A stretch of 26,339 nucleotides of DNA from Bacillota bacterium. GTDB lineage: Bacteria > Bacillota > Clostridia > Christensenellales > UMGS416. The position numbers were made by a program, and so were the translations under genes. Location of the stretch: assembly GCA_023422005.1 (NCBI GenBank), contig JAEZSC010000006.1, forward strand, positions 1 through 26,339, read 5' to 3'. Each line of letters starts with the position of its first letter. The first letter of the stretch is position 1. Below the pieces are notes generated by a model. That model made no database searches. It was not told where the DNA came from and saw only the letters and a program-made list of their open reading frames with translations. This document shows positions 6,159-13,766 of this stretch, piece after piece.

Positions 6159-6878
6159 ATGAACATGACAAAGCAAAAGAATATCAATACTTGGGACAAC
6201 TTTGGACCTGCGCTTTCCGCGTCCCCGCTGTTTGCCGGCATTGAGCCCAAGAGCCTGTCGGCCATGTTGTATTGTCTGGGCCCTCGGTTGGTCCACTGCC
6301 GCAAGGGCGACATCCTGGCGTTGCAGGGCGAGCCATTCACAGGCATCGGCTGCGTGCTGGAAGGGCAGGTGGCCGTGCTCAAGGAGAACTATGCCGGTGC
6401 GCGGGTGCTGCTGACCCGCGTGGATGTGGGCGGCCTGTTCGGCGAGATGGCGGCCTACGCCGAGCCGGTGTGGCCGGCCACGGTGCAGGCGGCGCAGGAT
6501 GGCGTGGTGATGTTCCTGCCCAAGGACAAGATCACCGGCTCTTGCGGGCAGAACTGCAGCTGGCACCATGCGCTGGTGGACAATCTGCTGCGCATACTGA
6601 GCCGCAAGGCGCTGCTGCTGAACCGCAAGCTGGAATACGCCGCCATTAAAACCATGCGCGGCAAGCTGTGCGCGTTTCTGCTGGACCGCTACGCCGAAGC
6701 CGGCAACGCCCTGCTGGTGTTGGGCATGAACCGCAACGAGCTCAGCGAATATCTGGATGTCAGCCGCCCCTCCATGAGCCGGGAATTGAGCCGCATGCGC
6801 GACGAAGGGCTCATCGACTTCCATCTGGCCACGGTACGGCTCAAGGACATCGGAAAGCTAAGGGAGATGGCGCAGTAG
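6159..6878 (+). CDS. Crp/Fnr family regulator, probable HcpR
   Basis: A 239-residue regulator. The N-terminal cyclic-nucleotide-like beta-barrel covers about residues 20-125 (KGDILALQGEP, GIGCVLEGQVAVLK, VGGLFGEMAAY). A long dimer helix follows, then a C-terminal winged helix with recognition helix in MNRNELSEYLDVSRPSMSRELSRMRDEGLI. Cysteines occur at several points, including SCGQNC in the barrel, but not in the N-terminal pattern of Fnr iron-sulfur sensors. Such proteins divergent from hcp are commonly HcpR, which activates hcp in response to NO. ATG 6159 is chosen because upstream in-frame codons lie inside the promoter; ATG 6165 is an alternative. No strong ribosome site is seen, which fits a leaderless mRNA. 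Family certain; HcpR role inferred from context. Confidence 0.9.
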   Translation: MNMTKQKNINTWDNFGPALSASPLFAGIEPKSLSAMLYCLGPRLVHCRKGDILALQGEPFTGIGCVLEGQVAVLKENYAGARVLLTRVDVGGLFGEMAAYAEPVWPATVQAAQDGVVMFLPKDKITGSCGQNCSWHHALVDNLLRILSRKALLLNRKLEYAAIKTMRGKLCAFLLDRYAEAGNALLVLGMNRNELSEYLDVSRPSMSRELSRMRDEGLIDFHLATVRLKDIGKLREMAQ

Positions 6879-6907
6879 GCGCAAATAGCTGCGGGGGAGG
6901 GCATTCC

Positions 6908-7366
6908 ATGGGGCAGGACAATCACGGCAAAGCCGTCGGCTGCGTTGTCATAAGAGGAGAACAGGTGCTGCTGGTGCGCCATACCTATGGCTCGGCAAAG
7001 GGAAAGCTGCTGATACCCGGCGGATATGTTCAGGTTGGAGAAATGCCCGAGGATGCCGCCATGCGGGAGGTTCTGGAGGAAACCGGCGTCGTGGCTGAGC
7101 CCCGAGATATCCTGTGTGTGCGTTTCAAGCCCGACGACTGGTATATCACATTCCGCATGAATCATGTATCAGGTGAACCCCGGACCGACGGCAGCGAAAA
7201 CAGCCAGGCGATGTTTCTTGACATCGACGAGGCGGTGCGCCGGGAGGACATTACGGAGTTGAGCCGGGTGATTATCGGTTCATGCGCCGCGCAAGGTTTG
7301 CGGCGGCACTCCTATCACCCACAGACGAATGCACCAAGGTCCTATCGTGTATACGGATTGGAATAA
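6908..7366 (+). CDS. Nudix hydrolase
   Basis: A 152-residue hydrolase of nucleoside-diphosphate-linked substrates. The Nudix box is complete: G39, E45, then R53-E54 and E57-E58 before T59-G60, with Mg-binding glutamates in REVLEETG. The N-terminal strand AVGCVVIRGEQVLLVRH and LLIPGGYVQVGE are typical. The substrate cannot be deduced; the fold is close to MutT/ADP-ribose-pyrophosphatase-like enzymes. GGGGAGGG (6892-6899) precedes ATG 6908. It begins 29 bases after the Crp/Fnr gene and could be read through from it. The last 20 residues (HSYHPQTNAPRSYRVYGLE) lie outside the core and end shortly before a strong terminator. Confidence 0.9.
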   Translation: MGQDNHGKAVGCVVIRGEQVLLVRHTYGSAKGKLLIPGGYVQVGEMPEDAAMREVLEETGVVAEPRDILCVRFKPDDWYITFRMNHVSGEPRTDGSENSQAMFLDIDEAVRREDITELSRVIIGSCAAQGLRRHSYHPQTNAPRSYRVYGLE

Positions 7367-7453
7367 CGCGGCTTAAGAAAAAATATGGATCGTCGTTTCA
7401 TTGGATCGATCACCGCACGGTATACACACGTCTGACGATGAAAGAACAAAAGC

Positions 7454-7484
7454 CCGCTCGATAAAAAACGAGCGGACTTTTTTT
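7454..7484. terminator. Bidirectional intrinsic terminator
   Basis: Stem CCGCTCG (7454-7460) with CGAGCGG (7469-7475). It is followed by ACTTTTTTT on the plus strand and by GCTTTTGTTCTTT on the minus strand. It can end both the Nudix transcript and argS. Confidence 0.85.
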
Positions 7485-7497
7485 GTTGCGTAAGCCC

Positions 7498-9216
7498 TTA
7501 CATCGCAACCGGCGCTTCAATCCCCAGCAGGTACAACCCGCGCTTGATCACCAGGCGCACGGCGTCCACCAGGGCCAGCTTGGCGCGGATCTCCTCGGGC
7601 GTGCCGTCCAGTATGCGGTGCTCATAGTAGAACTTGTTGAAGGTCTTGGCAACCTCTATGATGCAGCGACTGATGAGCATGGGCTCATAACGGGCAGCGG
7701 CTTCCTGCACCGCATCGGGGAAGGCCGCCAGCTCCTTGATGACCGCCTGGGCCTCGTCGCTGCTCAGCACCGTATAATCCGCGCCGGCGGGGCCGGCTGC
7801 CGAAATTGAGATGTTCAGGTTCTCTCCGGCTTTCCGCAGAACGCTGTTGCAGCGGGCGTGGGTGTATTGCAGATAAGGTGCTGTCTCGCCGTCGAAGTTG
7901 AGCACGCTGTCCCAAGAGAACACGATGTCCTTGATGCGGTTGTTGCACAGGACGCTAAACACGACCGCGCCGATGCCCACCTGGCGGGCCACGGTCTCCT
8001 TGTCCGCAAGATCGGGGCTCTTCACTTTGATAATGTCCAGCGCCTTTTCCACCGCTGCATTGAGCACATCTTCCAGCCAGATCACGCGGCCCTGGCGCGT
8101 GGACATGGCCCCCTCGGCCATGCTGACCATGCCGAAGTTCACGTGCTTCATGTCGCTGGCCCACTCATAGCCCATGAGCTCCAGCACCTTGAACAACTGC
8201 TGGAAGACCAGGTTCTGCTGGTAGGCGACGACATACAGGCATTGGGCAAAATCATATTCCTTTTTGCGCCATATGGCGGCGGCTATGTCGCGGGTGGCAT
8301 AGAGCGTCGCACCGTCCCGTTTTAGTATCAAGCACGGCGGCATATGATAGGGCTCCAAATCCACAATCTGCGCGCCGTCGCTTTCCTTAAGCAGACCCTT
8401 GGCCTGCAGCTCTTCCACGACGGGTCCCATCTTGTCGCTGAAGAACGCCTCGCCGTTGTAGCTGTCGAAGTGGATGCCCAGCAGGTCGTAGATCTGCTGT
8501 ACTTCCTTGATCGTCAGATCCTTGAACCAGTTGAACAGCTCCAGTGCTTCCGCATCGCCGTCCTCGATCTTCTTGAACCACGCGCGGGCCTGGTCGTCCA
8601 GCTCCGGATTCTTCTCGGCCTCGTCATGGTACTTCACATAAAGCCGCACGAGCTCACGGATGCCGCCGTTTTTCACGGCTTCGCGGTCTCCCCACAGCTT
8701 GTAGGCAACGATCTGCTTGCCGAACTGGGTGCCCCAGTCGCCCAGATGGTTGATGCCGACGACCTTGTACCCCAAGTTCTGGAAAATGCGGTACAACGCG
8801 TGCCCCAGCGCCGTGGTGGTCAGGTGGTGGTGGGCGAAGGGCTTAGCGATGTTGATGGACGAATAGTCGATGAGGATGGTCTTGCCCTCACCCTCTTTGG
8901 TCGCGCCATACCCATCGCCGGCGGCGGCTATGTCGCCCAGCACGGCACTGGCCCACACGTTCTTGTCGACGAAGAAGTTCAGATAGCCGCCCACAGCCTC
9001 CACGCGCTCCACGATGGCGGGCTTTGCGATCTGTGCACACAGGTCCGCGGCGATGGCCGGCGGCGCTTTGCGCAGCGTTTTGGCCAGACGGAAGCACGGG
9101 AAAGCAAAATCGCCCATTCGGCTGTCCTGCGGCACCTCCAGCGCCGCGGCCACGTCGTCGGGGCTCCACTGCACCAGCGGCGCAAGGGTTTGGGCGATCT
9201 GCTGTTTAAAATCCAT
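7498..9216 (-). CDS. argS: Arginyl-tRNA synthetase
   Basis: Class I synthetase charging tRNA-Arg, 572 residues, full length. The N-terminal additional domain covers residues 1-105. The catalytic Rossmann core has DYSSINIAKPF and the highly conserved INHLGDWGTQFGK. The KMSKS counterpart is MSTRQG at 371-376, a variant I associate with this subfamily. The anticodon-binding helical domain is at the C-terminus (YTHARCNSVLRK, FNKFYYEHRIL). The oddity is the HIGH motif: residues 128-131 read AHHH in place of HIGH, encoded by GCCCACCACCAC, so the first histidine and the glycine are replaced. The flanks are intact and the frame is open, so it is not a pseudogene. It has its own promoter (9271-9299) and terminator. 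Confidence 0.97.
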   Translation of the reverse strand: MDFKQQIAQTLAPLVQWSPDDVAAALEVPQDSRMGDFAFPCFRLAKTLRKAPPAIAADLCAQIAKPAIVERVEAVGGYLNFFVDKNVWASAVLGDIAAAGDGYGATKEGEGKTILIDYSSINIAKPFAHHHLTTTALGHALYRIFQNLGYKVVGINHLGDWGTQFGKQIVAYKLWGDREAVKNGGIRELVRLYVKYHDEAEKNPELDDQARAWFKKIEDGDAEALELFNWFKDLTIKEVQQIYDLLGIHFDSYNGEAFFSDKMGPVVEELQAKGLLKESDGAQIVDLEPYHMPPCLILKRDGATLYATRDIAAAIWRKKEYDFAQCLYVVAYQQNLVFQQLFKVLELMGYEWASDMKHVNFGMVSMAEGAMSTRQGRVIWLEDVLNAAVEKALDIIKVKSPDLADKETVARQVGIGAVVFSVLCNNRIKDIVFSWDSVLNFDGETAPYLQYTHARCNSVLRKAGENLNISISAAGPAGADYTVLSSDEAQAVIKELAAFPDAVQEAAARYEPMLISRCIIEVAKTFNKFYYEHRILDGTPEEIRAKLALVDAVRLVIKRGLYLLGIEAPVAM

Positions 9217-9270
9217 GAGTTCGGCTCCTAATGCGGCTGTGAAAGCCGGAATTTACTGGTTTGACATAAT

Positions 9271-9299
9271 AGTATATTACCGGGCTGCCCGCTCGTCAA
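9271..9299 (-). promoter_or_regulatory. argS promoter
   Basis: Minus strand TTGACG (9299-9294), 17-base spacer, TATACT (9276-9271), each 5/6 to consensus. It lies 55 bases upstream of the argS ATG. There is no room for a T-box leader. Confidence 0.7.
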
Positions 9300-9337
9300 T
9301 TGGAAAGAACGGTTACAGACGAGCGCAGCCCGTTCCA

Positions 9338-10117
9338 TCATTCCTTTTCGCTGTTGGCCAGGAAAGAATCCAGCGCGGCTTGCGCGGAACGCGTCATCTC
9401 GGCGAAGAAGGGCGCGCCGTTCTTGCGCTGGATGTGTTTGCGCGTGACGGCCACGGCGTCGAAGGCGGCGGGGCCCCGGCGGGCCATGTCCAGCAGTTCC
9501 TCCGGCGCGAAGGTTTGGTAGGTTTCCTCGTGCACGACATACTGCCGCTCGAACCGGCTCCGGGGCTGCGGCATGTCCGCCTTGGGGTAGCCCAGCACCA
9601 GCATTGCCAGCGGGAAGGCCTGCGCCGGCAGCTTGAGCAACTCCCGGTGGGTCTCCCATTGCTCCATGATGTCGCCGATGTAGCAGCTGCCCACGCCCAG
9701 CGCCTGCGCGGCGATCACGGCGTTCTGGGCCGCGGCCATGGCGTCGCAGCAGCACAGCAGGAAATCGGCAATCGTAGGCCCGCGCCAGGCCATGCCCTGC
9801 TCCGCAGCCAGCTCCGGCACGCCGGCCGCGCGATAAAGCCCGTCCCAACGGGTGAAATCCGCCAGGAACACCAGGCACAGCGGCGCCTGGGCGATGAAGG
9901 GCTGGTCGTCGCAGGTCTTTGCCAGCGTTTGGCGGGTCTGCTGGCTGTGGATGCGCAGGATCGTGTAAAGCTGCATGTTGCCGGCGGTGGGCGCTTGCAG
10001 CGCCGCGCCCAGTATGGCGTCCTCCACATCCGCCGGCAGGGGCCGCGGGTCAAAGGCACGCACCGACGCGCGCTCCATAAGGGCCCGCAGCGCGGCGTTG
10101 TCTATGGTCGCGCTCAC
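9338..10117 (-). CDS. Nitroreductase family flavoprotein (NfsA-like)
   Basis: A 259-residue FMN-dependent oxidoreductase. The N-terminus ERASVRAFDPRPLP and AALQAPTAGNMQLYTILRI carry the FMN-phosphate-binding Arg/Ser pattern of the family. AAQALGVGSCYIGDI and AMLVLGYPKADMPQPRSRF match the NfsA/FRP subgroup, which reduces nitro compounds, quinones or flavins with NAD(P)H. The start is GTG 10117, overlapping the upstream gene's TGA by four bases (GTGA), with GGGAG upstream; translation is therefore coupled. As the last gene of the deoD operon its metabolic link is unclear. Substrate unknown. Confidence 0.9.
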   Translation of the reverse strand: MSATIDNAALRALMERASVRAFDPRPLPADVEDAILGAALQAPTAGNMQLYTILRIHSQQTRQTLAKTCDDQPFIAQAPLCLVFLADFTRWDGLYRAAGVPELAAEQGMAWRGPTIADFLLCCCDAMAAAQNAVIAAQALGVGSCYIGDIMEQWETHRELLKLPAQAFPLAMLVLGYPKADMPQPRSRFERQYVVHEETYQTFAPEELLDMARRGPAAFDAVAVTRKHIQRKNGAPFFAEMTRSAQAALDSFLANSEKE

Positions 10118-10668
10118 TGTAGATCTCCCTCGTGCAACAGCGGCAGCTCCTCCAGATACAGGATGTCGTCACGGTATTTGGCGTCGCCCTCGGCCAATAT
10201 GGCCATGCGCCCGGCCACGGAGCCACCGGCCAGCTTCACCAGCTTTTCCACCGCCCGCAGAGATTCGCCGGTGGAGATCACGTCGTCCAGTATCAACACG
10301 CGCTTGCCCTTAAGCCGGGCCGCGTCGGATGCGTCGATGCACAGCGTCTGCTTCTTGGCCGTGGTGATGCTCTGCACCTCCACGGTGATGGGGTCCTTCA
10401 TATAAAGCTTGGCAGCCTTGCGGGCCACGATGTAGGTGTTCTGGCCGCTCTGACGGGCCATTTCGTGGATCAAAGGGATGCTCTTGGCCTCGGCGGTGAT
10501 CATGATGTCATAAGGCGGGGCGATCTTCAGGAGTTCCGCGGCGCAGGCCACGGTCAGCTCCACATCGCCAAAGATGATGAGCGCCGCGATATACAGGTCG
10601 TCGGCCACCTTGCAGATCTCCAGCTCGCGCTGCAAGCCGGCCACCTTGAGTGTGTAGGTCGTCTTCAT
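10114..10668 (-). CDS. Phosphoribosyltransferase (adenine PRT-like)
   Basis: A 184-residue type I phosphoribosyltransferase. The PRPP-binding loop is VLILDDVISTGES at about 124-136, and the flexible-loop region is YIVARKAAKLYM. The layout, with ITAEAKSIPLIHEMARQSG before the loop, resembles adenine and xanthine phosphoribosyltransferases, which convert a free purine base and PRPP to a nucleotide. Its place directly after deoD fits salvage of the base released by the phosphorylase. AGGAGG spans the end of deoD, and ATG 10668 is 10 bases past the deoD stop. Base specificity (adenine versus xanthine or guanine) cannot be fixed from the sequence, so no symbol is given. Confidence 0.88.
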   Translation of the reverse strand: MKTTYTLKVAGLQRELEICKVADDLYIAALIIFGDVELTVACAAELLKIAPPYDIMITAEAKSIPLIHEMARQSGQNTYIVARKAAKLYMKDPITVEVQSITTAKKQTLCIDASDAARLKGKRVLILDDVISTGESLRAVEKLVKLAGGSVAGRMAILAEGDAKYRDDILYLEELPLLHEGDLQ

Positions 10669-10678
10669 GTTCTCCTCC

Positions 10679-11380
10679 TCAAATCACTTCCAGCGCCAGC
10701 TCGATCATGTCGCGGAAAGTCGTCTGGCGCTCGGCGGCGGTCGTCTGCACGCCGGTCACCAGCTCGTCGCTGACGGTGAGCACCGTGAGCGCCTGGGCGC
10801 CGTGGCGGGCAGCTACGGTGAACAGCTCCCAACTTTCCATCTCCACGGCCAGCACGCCATATTGGGCCAGCAGCGCCGCGGTTTCCATGGTCTTGTCGTT
10901 GTAAAAAAGATCGGTGGCGTACACGTTGCCGACCTTGGCGGCGATGCCCCGGCGAGCCGCGGCGTCCCACGCGGCGCGCAGCAGATCAAAGCTGGCTGTG
11001 GCGGCGTAGGTGAGGCTGCCGAAGCGCATGGCGTTCAGAGCCGAATCGGTGCAGCAGCCATTCACGAGGATCGTGTCGCGAACATGCACCTGTTCACTGA
11101 GCGCTCCGCAGGTGCCCACGCGTATGAGCTTTTTTACGCCGTACTCGCGGATCAGTTCGTGGATGTAGATGCTGGCCGACGGCATACCCATGCCGGTGCC
11201 CTGCACGCTCACGCGCTTGCCCTTATAGTACCCTGTGTAACCGTACATGCCCCGCACTTCGTTGTAGCAGCGGGCGTCGGTCAGAAAGGTTTCGGCAATG
11301 AACCTGGCGCGCAGCGGGTCGCCGGGCAGCAGGATGCCCTCGGCAATGTCGCCGGGATTGGCGCCGATGTGTGTGCTCAT
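10679..11380 (-). CDS. deoD: Purine nucleoside phosphorylase, DeoD type
   Basis: A 233-residue hexameric-type phosphorylase cleaving purine (deoxy)ribonucleosides with phosphate to a base and (deoxy)ribose-1-phosphate. It matches the family end to end: THIGA at the N-terminus, LLPGDPLRA (phosphate site), GTGMGMPSASIY, RVGTCGAL, the nucleoside-binding VEMESWELF at 179-187 and catalytic D205 in LTVSDELVTG. The usual length is about 235. ATG 11380 has GGAGG upstream. It is the first gene of an operon with the phosphoribosyltransferase and the nitroreductase. Assignment is very secure. Confidence 0.97.
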   Translation of the reverse strand: MSTHIGANPGDIAEGILLPGDPLRARFIAETFLTDARCYNEVRGMYGYTGYYKGKRVSVQGTGMGMPSASIYIHELIREYGVKKLIRVGTCGALSEQVHVRDTILVNGCCTDSALNAMRFGSLTYAATASFDLLRAAWDAAARRGIAAKVGNVYATDLFYNDKTMETAALLAQYGVLAVEMESWELFTVAARHGAQALTVLTVSDELVTGVQTTAAERQTTFRDMIELALEVI

Positions 11381-11426
11381 AGGGTGCCTCCGTATACCAT
11401 TTTATAGAAATCAGCCATACCGGTTC

Positions 11427-11455
11427 ATTATAGTATGCCCTTACGGCTGCTTCAA
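11427..11455 (-). promoter_or_regulatory. deoD operon promoter
   Basis: Minus strand TTGAAG (11455-11450), 17-base spacer, perfect TATAAT (11432-11427), 47 bases before the deoD ATG. The -35 lies inside a small stem-loop (GGCTGC...GCAGCC) that may also end the upstream AlkZ-like transcript. Confidence 0.6.
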
Positions 11456-11490
11456 GCCGCAGCCCTTGCGCGCTTCCATCGCGGTGACTT

Positions 11491-12489
11491 TCACTTCGAC
11501 CGCCAGCGAATCGAATCGACCATTTCCAGCGCGGCATCCTTCAGCCGCTTCGGCTGGGCGTTGAAAAACTCGACGACCGGCTGGTCTTTTTGAATGTTCC
11601 ATATGCCCGCGACACGCCCGTTCACCGCGATGGCCGGGTTGCATATGCCGGATTTGAGGATCACTTTGCTTTTGATTTCCGACGGCAGAACCGCGCTCCG
11701 GTCGGTGTACGACACAATCAACGGGTCAAAGCCCGAAAGCAGCGTGATTTCGGGGATATCGGCGAAGTCCTCCTCCTGGGCGCAAAAGTAGTACCGGTTG
11801 CCGCCCAGCTCAAAGCTGTCGTAATCGGCCAGCGGCAACGCGCGCAGCTTCACCGCTTCATTCTTCCAAAACCCAAAGAACCAAGCCGCGTCGGCCAGCG
11901 TTGCCGGGCCATAGACCAAAAAATATCTGCGAAGCAAATCGGGCAGCACATCATCCAAAGTCTCTGTCGGCTCCGCATCGATCAGGTCAAAATCGCGGCT
12001 GGCCATGTCGCGGAACGCGACCTTCCCCATCCTTGCCAGGTGCACGAATATACCTCCCCACGGAGAGAACATCGCGTTGAGGAACTCCGTGTCATAGTCG
12101 CCGGCAAAGATCCGGCGAAAGTCCGCTCGGGATGCAACGCCGTCCTCCATATGCCGCAGCACCTGATTCGCAAACTCCTCTACGGTCTCCTTATCGAAGA
12201 AGCGGAAAAGATACGTCTCGCTGGAATGCAGCGCGAGCAGTTGCGGCAAATCCTCAAACGCCACGCCGTGCAGTGTTCCGCGGTAGAGCCACGTTTTGGT
12301 CAGCGCGGTCTTCCAGCCGCTGATGTCGGCGCCACGGATCAAAGCTGAAAAGCACACATTGCGGTAAAACCAGCTGTGCAAGCCCATTAGCTCTTGGGCG
12401 AGCGATACGATGTCCTCGCACTCCCGCGAAAGATACAGCCCGTGCATGCGTTGGCGGATGATTTGCTCAGTCAGGTTGCGCTCGGTCAT
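11491..12489 (-). CDS. AlkZ-like winged-helix protein (HTH_42 family)
   Basis: A 332-residue protein of the AlkZ/YcaQ-like family (Pfam HTH_42), whose studied members are DNA glycosylases that unhook interstrand crosslinks or excise bulky lesions. Family features are the N-terminal IIRQRMHGLYL, TWLYRGTLHGVAFEDLP, a middle domain with PATLADAAWFFGFWKNEAVK, and the C-terminal LLSGFDPLIVSYTDRSAVLP and GRVAGIWNIQK. At the place where studied enzymes carry the catalytic QxQ or QxD, this protein reads LHSW (residues 37-40), so glycosylase activity is doubtful. A GAGAGG site precedes ATG 12489. It lies 36 bases after the upstream hypothetical and is probably co-transcribed with it. Confidence 0.85.
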   Translation of the reverse strand: MTERNLTEQIIRQRMHGLYLSRECEDIVSLAQELMGLHSWFYRNVCFSALIRGADISGWKTALTKTWLYRGTLHGVAFEDLPQLLALHSSETYLFRFFDKETVEEFANQVLRHMEDGVASRADFRRIFAGDYDTEFLNAMFSPWGGIFVHLARMGKVAFRDMASRDFDLIDAEPTETLDDVLPDLLRRYFLVYGPATLADAAWFFGFWKNEAVKLRALPLADYDSFELGGNRYYFCAQEEDFADIPEITLLSGFDPLIVSYTDRSAVLPSEIKSKVILKSGICNPAIAVNGRVAGIWNIQKDQPVVEFFNAQPKRLKDAALEMVDSIRWRSK

Positions 12490-12525
12490 ATTGCCTCTCT
12501 TTTCTGAAGGTACTAAAAAAACAGC

Positions 12526-13194
12526 TTATGTGATCTCGCTCATCCATTTGGACCGGTATTTGTCCAGAACATCATCACTCCATACATGTGCTTCCACGTA
12601 CTTCAGATGATGGTTAATGTGCTTGTCTTTTGGGTAGATGCCGCGTTTGAAATCGTACTCCACATAAGGTGGGAATCCATGGCGGGCTATAACATCCAAT
12701 ATCTCATCAGCAAAGTACAGCCTGTCCCAATATTCTTCGTCCCCAGGCAAGGTCGGGTCAAAAACGGCAAAAGAATCTCCATAGGTAAAAGACACGGTCC
12801 GACGGTCAAACTCCTTCAAAGGGATTCTCAGTAAAGCTGGCGCTTCATAGGCGGATTCCCATTGCTTGTGCTCTCCCAGCATCATATAGACCGGTGCGCT
12901 TTTGACCGGCTTTCCGCCATGGGCAATAAAGACATCTCTGAGCTTTTTATCTCGCTCATATCTCTTGTGCAAAAAACCTTCAATATCAGGATTATGAAAC
13001 TGCCCTGCAGCACGCTGTTCCAACAGAATCTGCCGGGCTTTTTCCATTGGCAAAGCGGTTAACGGTCTAAAAGGCCCAAAGCTGCGCTCAAAATAATGAA
13101 ATAAATATATTTCGTCAGCATCAATAACAGGCAAAAGAATATCCGCCTTTCGGAACCTTATATAATTTCTACCCGTATTATATCGTTTTTTCAT
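12526..13194 (-). CDS. Conserved-looking hypothetical protein
   Basis: A 222-residue protein I cannot place in a family. It is hydrophilic, with no signal peptide or membrane span. It is rich in aromatic and charged residues: YLFHYFERSFGPFRPLTALP, HNPDIEGFLHKRYERDKKLRDVFI, SFTYGDSFAVFDP, HINHHLKYVEAHVW. The start MKKRYNTGRNYIRF (ATG 13194) is preferred over an upstream in-frame codon because the extra residues read through the divergent spacer; the ribosome site is weak. Base composition is clearly lower in GC than its neighbours, so recent acquisition is possible. It is followed by the AlkZ-like gene in the same direction, and the pair may form an operon. Confidence 0.75.
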   Translation of the reverse strand: MKKRYNTGRNYIRFRKADILLPVIDADEIYLFHYFERSFGPFRPLTALPMEKARQILLEQRAAGQFHNPDIEGFLHKRYERDKKLRDVFIAHGGKPVKSAPVYMMLGEHKQWESAYEAPALLRIPLKEFDRRTVSFTYGDSFAVFDPTLPGDEEYWDRLYFADEILDVIARHGFPPYVEYDFKRGIYPKDKHINHHLKYVEAHVWSDDVLDKYRSKWMSEIT

Positions 13195-13294
13195 GGTTCT
13201 GTCATTTCCGCAAGCGTTTGCACGTGGGCCCACCCTTGCAGTGCCAACACGGATGTGCTACGGTATCCAAAAATAGAAAGAGATGGAATTGCCC

Positions 13295-13765
13295 ATGTAT
13301 CAGCCCATGCGCCGCAAGAAGAATGAACTGACCGAAGAACAGGCACTGGACATTCTGGACCGCGCCCAGTGGGGCGTGCTGAGCCTGAGCGACGGCGATG
13401 GGCTGCCCTACGGCGTGCCGCTGAACCACACCCGCGTGGGCCGCAAGCTGGTGTTCCACTGCGCGCTGGAGGGGCAGAAACTGAACTTCCTGCGCGCCAA
13501 CCCCAAGGGTTGGTTCACCGCAGTGGCCAGCGCCCATGTGCAAAGAGACAAAGGCTCCACAAGTTATGAGAGCGCCATGGCCGCCGGGCCCTTGCGCATC
13601 GTGGAGGGTGAAGAGGCCCGCCTGGCCGTCCTTGACGCCATCAACGCCAAGTATACCGAGGGTTTTGAGCTGGGCCGCTCCTTTGTGGAAAAATGGGGCA
13701 AGGCCGCGCTGGTGCTGGAGATGGACATCGAACGTCTGTCCGCCAAGGGAAATATGGAGGAATGA
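13295..13765 (+). CDS. PNPOx-like / NimA-family flavoprotein
   Basis: A 156-residue split-barrel protein of the pyridoxamine-phosphate-oxidase-like superfamily, closest to the NimA/5-nitroimidazole resistance group. Family features are the opening MRRKKNELTEEQALDILDRAQWGVLSL, DGDGLPYGVPLNHTRVGRKLVFHCALEGQKLNFLRANP and the late EFELGRSFVEKWGKAALVLEM-type region. Such proteins bind FMN, and some reduce nitro groups. ATG 13295 has a weak GATGGA site about seven bases upstream; ATG 13283 (four more residues) is possible. The stop falls two bases before the ATG of the next flavoenzyme, so the two are translationally coupled. Confidence 0.88.
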   Translation: MYQPMRRKKNELTEEQALDILDRAQWGVLSLSDGDGLPYGVPLNHTRVGRKLVFHCALEGQKLNFLRANPKGWFTAVASAHVQRDKGSTSYESAMAAGPLRIVEGEEARLAVLDAINAKYTEGFELGRSFVEKWGKAALVLEMDIERLSAKGNMEE

Positions 13766-13766
13766 C

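Noticed and set aside
7367..7453. Possible small gene after the Nudix hydrolase
   Set aside because: A short frame runs to the terminator but has no ribosome site and a translation without recognisable character.
9217..9337. Possible T-box before argS
   Set aside because: The promoter is only 55 bases from the ATG and no T-box sequence is present.
8344..10405. Long plus-strand frames opposite argS and the deoD operon
   Set aside because: They are antisense shadows of conserved minus-strand genes, with no ribosome sites or family motifs.
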